From Methylobacterium sp. Leaf91 (GTDB lineage: Bacteria > Pseudomonadota > Alphaproteobacteria > Rhizobiales > Beijerinckiaceae): a DNA stretch of 43,209 bases. The stretch spans positions 154,158-197,366 of the forward strand of contig NZ_LMMP01000005.1 of the NCBI RefSeq assembly GCF_001422815.1, in the 5' to 3' direction. The translations under genes and the position numbers were made by a program. Shown here one piece after another: positions 1 through 7,644 of this stretch; within the stretch, counting starts at the first letter, position 1, and every line of letters starts with the position of its first letter. The notes under the pieces were generated by a model that was given only the letters and a program-made list of their open reading frames with translations, made no database searches and had not been told where the DNA came from.

Positions 1-100
1 TCGTCGGCGCGGCGAGGCGGCAGCCGAGGGTGAGGGCGCGCGGCCGAAGGCGCCATACCCGGAGATACCCCCTCACCCTCGCCCTGACGGGCTCACGTCG

Positions 101-147
101 CCTCCCAACAAGGGGAGGACAAGGTCCGCTCCCCGCCCGGCGGGGAG
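101..147. terminator. Paired GC hairpins downstream of the c-di-GMP gene
   Basis: Two hairpins lie just past the stop of the GGDEF-EAL gene. One pairs CCTCCC (101-106) with GGGAGG (113-118). The stronger one pairs CTCCCCGC (129-136) with GCGGGGAG (140-147) around a three-base loop. Neither is followed by a T-run on the minus strand, so they are terminator-like or a dispersed intergenic palindrome rather than a classic intrinsic terminator. A related CTCCTCCCC/GGGGAGGAG hairpin occurs at the other end of the window. Confidence 0.4.
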
Positions 148-163
148 AGGGGGGCGGTTCTCC

Positions 164-3037
164 TCACGCGACGGCGTGCTGGGTGACTCCGCGCCGTCCC
201 GACCAGCGTTCCAGCACCTCGGGGATGCTCCCGGCACCCTCGGGGCGGCCGATATAATAGCCCTGGCCCTCGTCGCAGCCTTCCTGGCGCAGGCGCTCGA
301 ACTGGATCTCGTTCTCGATCCCCTCGCCGGTGGTGCGCATGTGCAGGCTCAATCCGAGGCCGATGACGGCGCGGACGATGAAGGCGGATTCGTCGGCCGC
401 CGTGATGTCCCGGACGAAGGACTGGTCGATCTTGATCTTGTCGAAGGGGAAGCTGCGCAAGTAGCTCAGCGACGAGTAGCCCGTGCCGAAATCGTCCATG
501 GCGATCCGGACGCCGAGGCGTCGCAGGGCGTGCAGGGTGGCGAGGGTGGCGGCATTGTCCTTGAGCAGGACCGATTCCGTGATCTCGAGCTCCAGGCGCG
601 CAGCGGGGAGGCGGCTGAGGCTCAGCGCCTCCTTGACGGAATGGATGATGATGCCGTCCCGGAACTGGGCCACGGAGACGTTGACCGCGACCCGGATGCC
701 GTCGGGCCAGCGCATGGCCTCGGTGCAGGCGGTGCGCAAGGCCCAGGCCCCGAGTTGCACGATGAGGCCGATCTCCTCGGCGACCGTGATGAAATCCCCC
801 GGGGGAACGAGGCCCCGCTCCGAATGATGCCAGCGCATCAGCGCTTCGAACCCGCCGACGCGGCGGCCGCGAAAATCGTAGATCGGCTGGTAGAACATCT
901 CGAACGCGCCCTGGGCCACGGCCTCGCGCAGGTCGAGTTCGAGGGCGCGGCGGGCCTGGAGCCGGATGTCCATCTCCACCTCGAAGAAGCGCCAGGTGCC
1001 GCGCCCATCGGCCTTGGCGCGGTAGAGGGCGACGTCGGCATTCTTGAGGAGCTTGTCGCAGCTGGTGCCGTCGCCGGGCGCGAGGCAGATGCCGATGCTG
1101 ACCCCGACCGCGACCTGCTGGCCGTCGAGCTCGTAGGGATTGCTCACCACGTCCACGATCCGCCGCGCCAGGATGGTGGCTTCCTCCGGGTAGGTCACGC
1201 CCGCGAGGATGATGGCGAATTCGTCGCCACCGAGCCGGGCCACGGTATCGACCTCGCGCAGGCAGGCGCTCAACCGGTTGCCCACCGCCTTGAGGAGTTC
1301 GTCCCCGACCGGGTGCCCGAGGGTGTCGTTGACCTCCTTGAACCGGTCCAGGTCGAGGCAGAGCACGGCGAACATGCCGCCGCGCCCGAGATGGGCCAGG
1401 GCCTCCTCGATCCGCTCGCCGAACATGGCACGGTTGGGCAGGCCGGTGAGGACGTCGTGGCGGGCCATGTAGGCGATGCGGGCATCGGCCTGACGCCGCT
1501 CGGTCACGTCCTCGTAGGTGGAGACCATGCCGCCCCCGGCCACGGGCTTGTGGGTGACGGCGAGGACACGTCCGTTGCCCATCTGGCGGAAGCCCGAACC
1601 GGCGGCCGAGATCTGCCGTCCCTCGATCTCGAAAACCGTGCCCTCCTCGGCCGAGGCCAGGTAGAGCGAGGCCACGTCCTCGTAGGGCGTGCCGAGCGGC
1701 AGGTCTTCCGGCGCGAGGTCGAACAGCTCGCAATAGCGCCGGTTGACGACGGTGAGGTGCCCCTCGGCGTCGAACAGGCACAGGCCCTGGGACATGTTGT
1801 CGAGGGCGGTGTCGAGGCGCAGGTTGGTCGATTGGAGATGCGCCTCCTGGACCTTCAGCAGGGTGATGTCGCTGCAGACCGCGATGAAGCCGCCGGTGCG
1901 GGTACGGCTGCGGCTGATCCGGAGCCAGCGCCCGTCGAGAAGCTGCGTCTCGCGCGGCGCCGCCCAATCGTCGTCGTCGGAGAGGAGCGTGCGGGCGAGC
2001 GCGTTGCCGTCGCGGGCGACCTCGGCGAGCGACGTGTCCCGCGGCAGCGGCTCGTGACAGAATCCGAGGAAATCCTCCGCCTGCCCGTTGATGAGCGCGA
2101 TCCGCCCGGATTGATCGACCACCACGATGCCTTCGAGGGAGGTCTCGAGGGCGTCGGCGAGATGCGCCTCCGCCGAGATGCGCTGCGCGACCTCCTGCTC
2201 CATCGCCCGACGGATGTTGTCGCGCATGACGCCCATGGAGGCGAGGAGGGCGCCGAGTTCGTCCGCGCTGCCGGACGGGATCGTCACGCTGAGGTCGCCG
2301 GCCGCGATCCGCGACGCGACCATGGACGCATCCGCCACAGGCCGCATGATGCGCCGCGCCAGCAGGAAGGCGACGAAGGCCGACATGGACAGGGCGAGCA
2401 GCGTGCCGAACAGGTTGATCTGCGTCTCGCGGGCGACGATGGCGCGGGCCTGCTGCCGGTAGATGAAACCGTCGCCGGCGGTGTGGTTGATGAAGAGATC
2501 GAGATGCTCTTCGGCGGCGGCCGCATGCCGGTCGACGACGTCCCAATCGGCCTCCCTCGTCTCGCGGCCGGCGAGGACGGAGCGGGCGGCGTCCCAATCC
2601 TTCACCGAGCGCTCCACGGCTTGCGCCGCCTGGGTCGCGCGGCTCGACTGGGCCCGCTCGACCGCCACGGCGAGATCCTCGGCGAACACGCGGCGGAGGG
2701 TCTCGAGCCGGCCTTCGAGCTGCGTCTTCACGGCGGCATCGGCGCTCATCCGCCGACGGGATTCCAGGGAGCGCATATTGGCGAAATCGGCGGCGGCGGC
2801 CCGCGCGTAATTGATCGACATGAGGGACTGGTCGAAGGTCCGGCTCACGAGTTCGTCGGCCCGGCGGATCCCCGAGGCCGCCGAGAGGCCGAGAATGCCC
2901 GTAATGGCGGTCATGATGAGAAACGCGATCAGAATTCGACCGCGGATAGTGCCGGCAAAAGAGACAGCCGTGGCGACCGGCCTCGGCCAGATCCTCTCGC
3001 CCGACTTGGCGGATTTCCCACCGTGAATAGAATTCAT
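164..3037 (-). CDS. Membrane-anchored GGDEF-EAL cyclic-di-GMP protein with HAMP and PAS domains
   Basis: A 957-residue protein that should make and/or degrade cyclic di-GMP at the inner membrane. Order of parts: transmembrane helix about 34-54, a periplasmic helical sensor region to about 205, second helix about 207-226, HAMP about 227-280, two PAS domains (about 290-400 and 405-515), GGDEF domain, EAL domain to about 945. The GGDEF motif is exact (residues 603-607, bases 1217-1231). An RxxD product-inhibition site (REVD) lies five residues before it. The EAL motif is intact (731-733), as are the DDFGTGYSS and KIDQSFV motifs. Near the end GEGIEN replaces the common AEGVE. Both domains therefore look competent, and the sequence does not say which activity dominates. 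The start ATG at 3037 is preceded by a weak GAGAC. It is divergent from the cupredoxin gene. The sensed signal is unknown. Confidence 0.93.
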   Translation of the reverse strand: MNSIHGGKSAKSGERIWPRPVATAVSFAGTIRGRILIAFLIMTAITGILGLSAASGIRRADELVSRTFDQSLMSINYARAAAADFANMRSLESRRRMSADAAVKTQLEGRLETLRRVFAEDLAVAVERAQSSRATQAAQAVERSVKDWDAARSVLAGRETREADWDVVDRHAAAAEEHLDLFINHTAGDGFIYRQQARAIVARETQINLFGTLLALSMSAFVAFLLARRIMRPVADASMVASRIAAGDLSVTIPSGSADELGALLASMGVMRDNIRRAMEQEVAQRISAEAHLADALETSLEGIVVVDQSGRIALINGQAEDFLGFCHEPLPRDTSLAEVARDGNALARTLLSDDDDWAAPRETQLLDGRWLRISRSRTRTGGFIAVCSDITLLKVQEAHLQSTNLRLDTALDNMSQGLCLFDAEGHLTVVNRRYCELFDLAPEDLPLGTPYEDVASLYLASAEEGTVFEIEGRQISAAGSGFRQMGNGRVLAVTHKPVAGGGMVSTYEDVTERRQADARIAYMARHDVLTGLPNRAMFGERIEEALAHLGRGGMFAVLCLDLDRFKEVNDTLGHPVGDELLKAVGNRLSACLREVDTVARLGGDEFAIILAGVTYPEEATILARRIVDVVSNPYELDGQQVAVGVSIGICLAPGDGTSCDKLLKNADVALYRAKADGRGTWRFFEVEMDIRLQARRALELDLREAVAQGAFEMFYQPIYDFRGRRVGGFEALMRWHHSERGLVPPGDFITVAEEIGLIVQLGAWALRTACTEAMRWPDGIRVAVNVSVAQFRDGIIIHSVKEALSLSRLPAARLELEITESVLLKDNAATLATLHALRRLGVRIAMDDFGTGYSSLSYLRSFPFDKIKIDQSFVRDITAADESAFIVRAVIGLGLSLHMRTTGEGIENEIQFERLRQEGCDEGQGYYIGRPEGAGSIPEVLERWSGRRGVTQHAVA

Positions 3038-3185
3038 TAAGTGTGTCTCATCCGGCCCATCGTAAATTGTTCGCCTGTAATAGTTAAGCTGGGCTTGAAA
3101 CCTTCATACAGCTTTGCCAATTAACAGCATATTTACTTGCCCCGGTGAAAATGCGAAAGGGCAAAAAATCATACCTACAGGTTGC

Positions 3186-3536
3186 ATGAGACGCATCACT
3201 TCATTCAGCGCTGCCTTCGCCTTGGTCGCGACCGGCGTCGCCGCCTTTGCCCTCCATGCCTCGGCGGCCGGACAGGTCTACCGCATCTCGCAGAAGGGGC
3301 GGGCGTTCCAGCCGAGTGCGCTGGTCATCAAGAAAGGCGAGACCGTTCAGATCGTCAACGACGACGGCGACCTCCTGCATCACGCCTATATCGACTCCCC
3401 GACATTCCGCTACGATTCCGGCGATCAGGAGCCCGGCGGCAAGGCCGAGATCGTCTTCCCCGTGAGCGGGACCTTCGCCGTCCTGTGCGGCATCCACCCC
3501 AAGATGAAGCTGGCGGTCCGCGTCGACGGCAACTGA
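3186..3536 (+). CDS. Secreted cupredoxin with amicyanin-like copper loop
   Basis: A 116-residue periplasmic blue-copper-like protein. The chosen ATG at 3186 opens a clear signal peptide (MRRITSF..., a hydrophobic stretch to about residue 28 ending ASAA). An in-frame ATG at 3114 would add 24 polar residues before it and is less likely. The mature part has the cupredoxin pattern: His in LLHHAY (65/66), then Cys101-x2-His104-x2-Met107 in CGIHPKM. That ligand spacing is the one known for amicyanin, the electron acceptor of methylamine dehydrogenase. Expected role: one-electron carrier in the periplasm, or copper binding. It converges on the membrane-protein gene at 3567-4601, and a di-haem peroxidase gene lies nearby. 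The partner is not established by sequence. Confidence 0.85.
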   Translation: MRRITSFSAAFALVATGVAAFALHASAAGQVYRISQKGRAFQPSALVIKKGETVQIVNDDGDLLHHAYIDSPTFRYDSGDQEPGGKAEIVFPVSGTFAVLCGIHPKMKLAVRVDGN

Positions 3537-3557
3537 CCGCGACGCGTCCCGGATGCC

Positions 3558-3582
3558 GGCCCGGGCTTACAAAGCCCCGGCC
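3558..3582. terminator. Bidirectional hairpin between convergent genes, containing a stop codon
   Basis: GGCCCGGGCTT (3558-3568) pairs with AAGCCCCGGCC (3572-3582) at 10 of 11 positions around a three-base loop. It lies between the converging cupredoxin gene and the minus-strand membrane-protein gene. The TAA stop of the latter (3567-3569) is inside the hairpin, so the last codons of that gene form half the stem. There is no long T-run on either side. Confidence 0.5.
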
Positions 3583-4601
3583 GCCGACAGCGCGGCATGG
3601 GCGCCGTAATAGAGCCCGATGAAACTCGCGAGGGCGGCCCCGTATCCGAAGGGCATCGTCGCGAGCTGGCGGACCCGCAGCGGAACCCTGGCGTCGTCGG
3701 CGGCGATGGCCACCATCGCCACGATGATCGGGGAATGGCCGATCGCGTCGACCTTACCGAATTCGAAGATCGCCGAGACGAAGGCCGCCGCCAGCACGAT
3801 CGCCGCGACGCGGCGCACCAGGGGCGTGCAGAGCAGCCCGAAGGCGAGGGCGAATTCCACCGCCCCCGCGGCCTTCATGAAGAAGGCGCCGTCGAAGCCC
3901 ATGGTCAGTTCCGGGCGCTCGATGAAGAGCGGGTAAGACCATTGCGGATAGGCCCATTTCTCCACCGAGGCCCACATCAGCGTCACCGCCGCCGAGTAGC
4001 GGACGATGTCGAGGGGCCGGATCCCGAACAGCTCCCGCCGGAGCCCGGTCAAAGCGAGATAGGCGGCGACGCCGAGGAAGACGGGATAATCCGCGAGGTG
4101 GAAGACGCCGTAATTCGCCACCGCGATCCCGAACAGGACGACGATGCCGAGCGCCGACAGCGGCATCGTCTGCCGCCACAGGAACCCCGCCGCGATGGCG
4201 AGCTGGAACCAGGGCAGGGCGGTGCTGGTGGTGGTGAGCTCGGGCGTGAGGATGATGCCGCCGAGCGACCAGAGCGACACGAAGAAGCCACCGCAGACCG
4301 CCCGGAACATCAGTTCGGTGTTCTCCCGCGCCCAGGCCGTGACCCGGTCGAGGGACCGCATCATCGCCTCGCCGAGGATCGTCCGCTCAAGCAACGCGCC
4401 GACGAACAGGGCCAGGAGCGAGACGACGACGAGTTGCTCGAAACTATCGCACAGTACCTCGCCGAGCCCGACGGGCGCGCCAGCGACGTCGAATGCACAG
4501 AACCATTTGACATGGGCACTGGCCCCAGTGGCGCTCGTGACGAGGACCAGAAGGGCAGCAGACATTGCACTTGGGCCGGGCAACCGACAACGCGCACTCA
4601 T
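3567..4601 (-). CDS. Multipass membrane protein, DoxX/MauE-like in general character
   Basis: About 344 residues, strongly hydrophobic, with an N-terminal signal-like segment followed by HVKWFCAFDV and roughly seven to nine predicted membrane helices. I do not recognise a named family with certainty. The later half (helices around WASVEKWAYPQW and GAVEFALAFGLL) has the character of DoxX/MauE-type membrane proteins, which often accompany periplasmic redox enzymes. Possible starts are ATG at 4637, 4601 and 4565. I chose 4601 because AAGG lies nine bases upstream in the mRNA, but 4637 also has an AAGG. It converges on the cupredoxin gene and is followed upstream by a region with repeated TCGTTAAYGAT boxes. 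A role in handling copper or reductant for its neighbours is inference only. Confidence 0.75.
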   Translation of the reverse strand: MSARCRLPGPSAMSAALLVLVTSATGASAHVKWFCAFDVAGAPVGLGEVLCDSFEQLVVVSLLALFVGALLERTILGEAMMRSLDRVTAWARENTELMFRAVCGGFFVSLWSLGGIILTPELTTTSTALPWFQLAIAAGFLWRQTMPLSALGIVVLFGIAVANYGVFHLADYPVFLGVAAYLALTGLRRELFGIRPLDIVRYSAAVTLMWASVEKWAYPQWSYPLFIERPELTMGFDGAFFMKAAGAVEFALAFGLLCTPLVRRVAAIVLAAAFVSAIFEFGKVDAIGHSPIIVAMVAIAADDARVPLRVRQLATMPFGYGAALASFIGLYYGAHAALSAAGAL

Positions 4602-4688
4602 GTGGTGAAGCCTTAGCGAAATCTGGAGCGCCGACATTCGGCGGCCTTGAAGTCGTTCTACTTAGATTTTATCGATCGTGGAAGGATT

Positions 4689-4719
4689 TCGTTAATGATT
4701 TTTAAGCATCGTTAACGAT
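4689..4719. promoter_or_regulatory. Candidate tandem operator: TCGTTAATGAT / TCGTTAACGAT
   Basis: Two 11-base boxes differing at one position start exactly 20 bp apart (4689 and 4709), that is, on the same face of the helix. The second lies in a perfect 12-bp palindrome, ATCGTTAACGAT (4708-4719). The surrounding bases are AT-rich compared with the rest of the window. The boxes lie upstream of the membrane-protein gene (minus) and of the small gene at 4972 (plus), where a regulator of either could bind. The regulator is unknown. Confidence 0.35.
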
Positions 4720-4971
4720 CTCCCAGACCGGCTACCCTACCGTGGCACAGACGATCCGCATCCCCGAGCGGTTGTGAAGCGGGGAGGCCAGCCGTGGGCT
4801 GCGCCGGTATCGCGAACACACGTGACCAGGCACGAATCAATGGCCACGTCACCCCCGAGCAACAGCGTAGGCGCTCGTCGAGATTGTCGACGGGATATTT
4901 CGGCAAAAGCTGGTCTTCATCGAGGGGCGGCGCCTAAGCCCTCTCTCCGTATCAAGCAGAAAGGCTCTCGC

Positions 4972-5133
4972 GTGATTACAACACTCAGCCTGTCGACCCT
5001 GATCGCAGGCGGCAGCTTCGCTTATGCTTCGACGCGCGTGGCGGCGCGGGCCGCAACCTACGAGACCTGGGGCGGATCCCTGATGATCGTGGGCCTGTCG
5101 CTCGCCGGCGTCGGGTTGACGCTGTTCCGCTAG
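4972..5133 (+). CDS. Small 53-residue two-helix membrane protein
   Basis: The open frame extends back to 4774, but the first part is polar and arginine-rich and looks non-coding. From the GTG at 4972 (AAGG about eight bases before it) it reads as a compact membrane protein: helix one about residues 3-20 (TLSLSTLIAGGSFAYAS), a short Arg-containing loop, then helix two about 33-51 (SLMIVGLSLAGVGLTLF) ending at Arg. No family is recognised. It converges on the di-haem peroxidase gene. It could be a real small inner-membrane protein or a chance frame. The hydrophobic, well-ended second half favours the former. Confidence 0.5.
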   Translation: MITTLSLSTLIAGGSFAYASTRVAARAATYETWGGSLMIVGLSLAGVGLTLFR

Positions 5134-5171
5134 AACCTGAGCGGGACGGGACGATAACCTGTCGGCCGAGC

Positions 5172-5192
5172 CCGCCGCAATTTCCGCGGCGG
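5172..5192. terminator. Hairpin between convergent genes
   Basis: CCGCCGC (5172-5178) and GCGGCGG (5186-5192) form a perfect 7-bp stem with loop AATTTCC. It lies between the stop of the small membrane gene (5133) and the stop of the minus-strand peroxidase gene (5224), where a shared terminator is expected. No T-run follows. Confidence 0.45.
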
Positions 5193-5223
5193 CCCTCGCG
5201 ACTGCGAAGCTCGCGTCGAAGTC

Positions 5224-6258
5224 TTAGTTCGACGCGGCCTTCTGCTTGGGTTCCGTGGCGGTCAGCGTGGCCAGGAAAGCCAGGAGATCGGCCTTCTCGG
5301 ATTCGGAGAGGTTGAGCGGCCGGATCCTGGGGGAACGGCTCGGGCGTTCGATGCCGCCACGATCGTAGAGATCGATGACCTCGCGCAGGGTCGCCACCGA
5401 ACCGTCATGCATGTAGGGCCCGCGCTGCGCGACGTCGCGCAGGGTCGGGGTCTTGAAGGCGTATTGCAGGCCCTTCGATTTCGGGAACAGACGTCCCCGG
5501 CCGATATCGTCGTCCCGGCCGACGCCGATATCGTGGAACGATCCGTCGGTGAACGCCCAGCCGGAATGGCATTCGTGGCACCCGGCCTTGCCGTTGAACA
5601 GCGCGAAGCCCGCCTTTGCGGGGGCTTCCACCGCCGAGGCATCGCCGTCGCGCCAGCGGTCGAACGGCGCGCTTCCCGACACGATGGTGCGCTGGAATGC
5701 GGCCAGCGCCCGCTCGATCCCGCCGCGCGTGACCTGACGATCCTCGAACGTCGCGGCGAAGGCCGAGACGTAATCCGGATCGGCCCGCAGGCGGGCGATC
5801 AACTCCTCTTCCGAGAGGTTCATCAGATTCGGGCCGGTGATCGGCGTGAAGGCGACGGATTCGAGGTCCGGAAACTTGCCGTCCCAGCCGAGCGGCGCGA
5901 GCCAACCGACATTGAGCAGGGTCGGCGTGCGCAGCTTCAGTTCGATCCCGGGCTCGCCGATCGCCCGCATCCGCCCGTCGCCCCAATGGCGCGACGGCTC
6001 GTGGCAGGTGGCGCAGGAGATGGTGCGGGATTGCGAAAGAACCGGATCGAAGAACAGCGTCCGGCCGAGCTCGACCTGGGCCGGCGTATCGGGACCGCCC
6101 TCGGGCACCGGCAGTTCGGACGGGCGTGCAAAGGCGCCGCGCCACGCTGCCGCGTCGTCACCGTTGCTGTGAGTGGCGAACAGGCTCGCGCCGATCACCG
6201 CCGCCACCGAAACCGTCACGGCCACCTTGCTGAAAGCCAAGCCTGCCTTTCGAGTCAT
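5224..6258 (-). CDS. Di-haem cytochrome c peroxidase, MauG/CcpA family
   Basis: A 344-residue periplasmic enzyme. An N-terminal hydrophobic export segment (about residues 8-28) is followed by two cytochrome domains, each with one c-type haem site: CATCH at 82-86 and CHECH at 227-231. The family-conserved PYMHDG segment is at 281-286. Known members reduce hydrogen peroxide with electrons from cytochrome c or a cupredoxin. MauG members instead oxidise a protein substrate (methylamine dehydrogenase tryptophan residues). Sequence alone does not separate these roles, and no methylamine dehydrogenase structural gene is in the window. The ATG at 6258 is preceded in the mRNA by GGAGAGCAGG, a good ribosome site. 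The nearby cupredoxin is a plausible electron partner by context. Confidence 0.9.
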   Translation of the reverse strand: MTRKAGLAFSKVAVTVSVAAVIGASLFATHSNGDDAAAWRGAFARPSELPVPEGGPDTPAQVELGRTLFFDPVLSQSRTISCATCHEPSRHWGDGRMRAIGEPGIELKLRTPTLLNVGWLAPLGWDGKFPDLESVAFTPITGPNLMNLSEEELIARLRADPDYVSAFAATFEDRQVTRGGIERALAAFQRTIVSGSAPFDRWRDGDASAVEAPAKAGFALFNGKAGCHECHSGWAFTDGSFHDIGVGRDDDIGRGRLFPKSKGLQYAFKTPTLRDVAQRGPYMHDGSVATLREVIDLYDRGGIERPSRSPRIRPLNLSESEKADLLAFLATLTATEPKQKAASN

Positions 6259-6337
6259 CCTGCTCTCCGACTGACCAGTCTAGGCGGTTCCGTTTAAGAT
6301 TGTGTTGCCAATGCAGAATGAGACCGTGCCCGCGTCC

Positions 6338-7537
6338 TCACGCCGCGGCGTCGCTCCGGCGGTCGGGGGCGGGCGCGAGGAGAAGAACGACGGCGCCGGC
6401 GATCATGCACGTCACGGAGCCGAGCAGCACGCCGATCTTGGTTTCGGTCTCCAGACCGGGATTGTCCGCGAAGGCGAGGAGGCCGATGAACAGGCTCATG
6501 GTGAAGCCGACGCCGCAGAGCAGCGACAGGCCGTAGATCTGCCACCAGCCGGCATGGGCCGGGCGCTGGGCGAGGCCGAGTTTCACGGCGGCGAAGACCG
6601 CGCCGAACACGCCGATCTGCTTGCCGATGAGGAGGCCAAGGGCCACGCCGAGGGTCACCGGATCGGACAGCATCGCCGGCGACATGCCGCTGAACGAGAC
6701 GCCCGCATTGGCGAAGCCGAAGACGGGAAGGACGAGATAGGCCGACCAGGGATGGATCGCATGTTCCAGCTTGTGGAGCGGCGAAGCCGGGTCGTCGGGC
6801 CTGGCGGGGCTCAGGCGCAGGGGAATGGTCAGAGCGAGGAGCACGCCCGCGATGGTGGCGTGGATGCCCGATTTCAGCACGAGGAACCACAGGACCGCGC
6901 CGAGGACGAGGTAGGGCGAGAGGCGGCTCACGCCCGCGCGGTTCAACCCGAACAGGATCGCGACGACGACGCCCGCACCGGCGAGGCTCGGTAGCGACAG
7001 GTTGGCGGTGTAGAAGGCGGCGATGATCAGCACCGCGCCGAGATCGTCGATGATGGCCAGCGCCGTGAGGAACACCTTCAGCGAGACGGGAACGCGCGAT
7101 CCGAGCAGGGCGAGGACGCCGAGCGCGAAGGCGATATCGGTGGCGGTGGGGATCGCCCAACCCCGCAGGGTCTCGGGCGAGGAGCGGTTGACCAGGACGT
7201 AGATCAGCGCCGGCGCGACCATCCCGCCCAGAGCCGCGATGCCGGGCAAGACCCGGTCCGGCCAGGTGCGAAGCCGCCCGTCCAGCACCTCGCGCTTGAT
7301 CTCCAGCCCGACGAGCAGGAAGAACACGGCCATCAGGCCGTCATTGACCCAATGCAGCACGGAGAGGCCGCCGACATAGGCGCCGAGCAGGGCGAAGTAG
7401 CTCGACGCGAGTGGGGAATTGGCGACGATCAGGGCGAGCACGGCGCTCGCCATCAGGATCAATCCGCCGCTGGCCTCGCTCCGGAGGGCGTTGCGCAGGG
7501 CGGAGAAGGGTCGGCGGGCAGGCGCGGTTTCCAGCAT
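6338..7537 (-). CDS. nhaA: Na+/H+ antiporter NhaA
   Basis: A 399-residue inner-membrane antiporter that exports Na+ (or Li+) in exchange for protons, serving sodium tolerance and pH homeostasis. It shows the family hallmarks: [10 protein letters not shown] with Asp134, the ion-binding pair Asp164-Asp165 in [10 protein letters not shown], and the [10 protein letters not shown] helix with its conserved Lys near residue 300. Length is normal for NhaA, with about 12 hydrophobic segments. The start ATG at 7537 gives a short cytoplasmic N-terminus ending in Arg-rich [11 protein letters not shown], typical of the family. It stands between the peroxidase gene and the TonB receptor, all on the minus strand, with 79-107 bp gaps. 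Its own promoter is likely but not recognised. Confidence 0.96.
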   Translation of the reverse strand: MLETAPARRPFSALRNALRSEASGGLILMASAVLALIVANSPLASSYFALLGAYVGGLSVLHWVNDGLMAVFFLLVGLEIKREVLDGRLRTWPDRVLPGIAALGGMVAPALIYVLVNRSSPETLRGWAIPTATDIAFALGVLALLGSRVPVSLKVFLTALAIIDDLGAVLIIAAFYTANLSLPSLAGAGVVVAILFGLNRAGVSRLSPYLVLGAVLWFLVLKSGIHATIAGVLLALTIPLRLSPARPDDPASPLHKLEHAIHPWSAYLVLPVFGFANAGVSFSGMSPAMLSDPVTLGVALGLLIGKQIGVFGAVFAAVKLGLAQRPAHAGWWQIYGLSLLCGVGFTMSLFIGLLAFADNPGLETETKIGVLLGSVTCMIAGAVVLLLAPAPDRRSDAAA

Positions 7538-7586
7538 GGAGTACGCCTGCCAGTGGTCGAGCCCGACGGCAAGCCGTCAGAGCATC

Positions 7587-7604
7587 GGAACGGGCATGCG
7601 TTCC
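7587..7604. terminator. Weak hairpin after the TonB receptor gene
   Basis: GGAACG (7587-7592) pairs with CGTTCC (7599-7604). It lies just past the receptor's stop on the minus strand and before nhaA. A smaller GACGG/CCGTC hairpin at 7565-7578 follows. There is no T-run, so termination is only suggested. Confidence 0.25.
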
Positions 7605-7644
7605 CGTCCCGACCGGCAACGCGCGCGGAAAGCAAAGTCGCCGA

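Noticed and set aside
176..3040. A 954-codon open frame on the plus strand opposite the c-di-GMP gene
   Set aside because: It mirrors the real gene almost end to end, its product is rich in Gly, Ala, Asp and His with no domain, and it is a known by-product of GC-rich codon usage.
5224..6258. Firm assignment as MauG
   Set aside because: No methylamine dehydrogenase genes are present and the distal ligand of the second haem cannot be assigned without an alignment.
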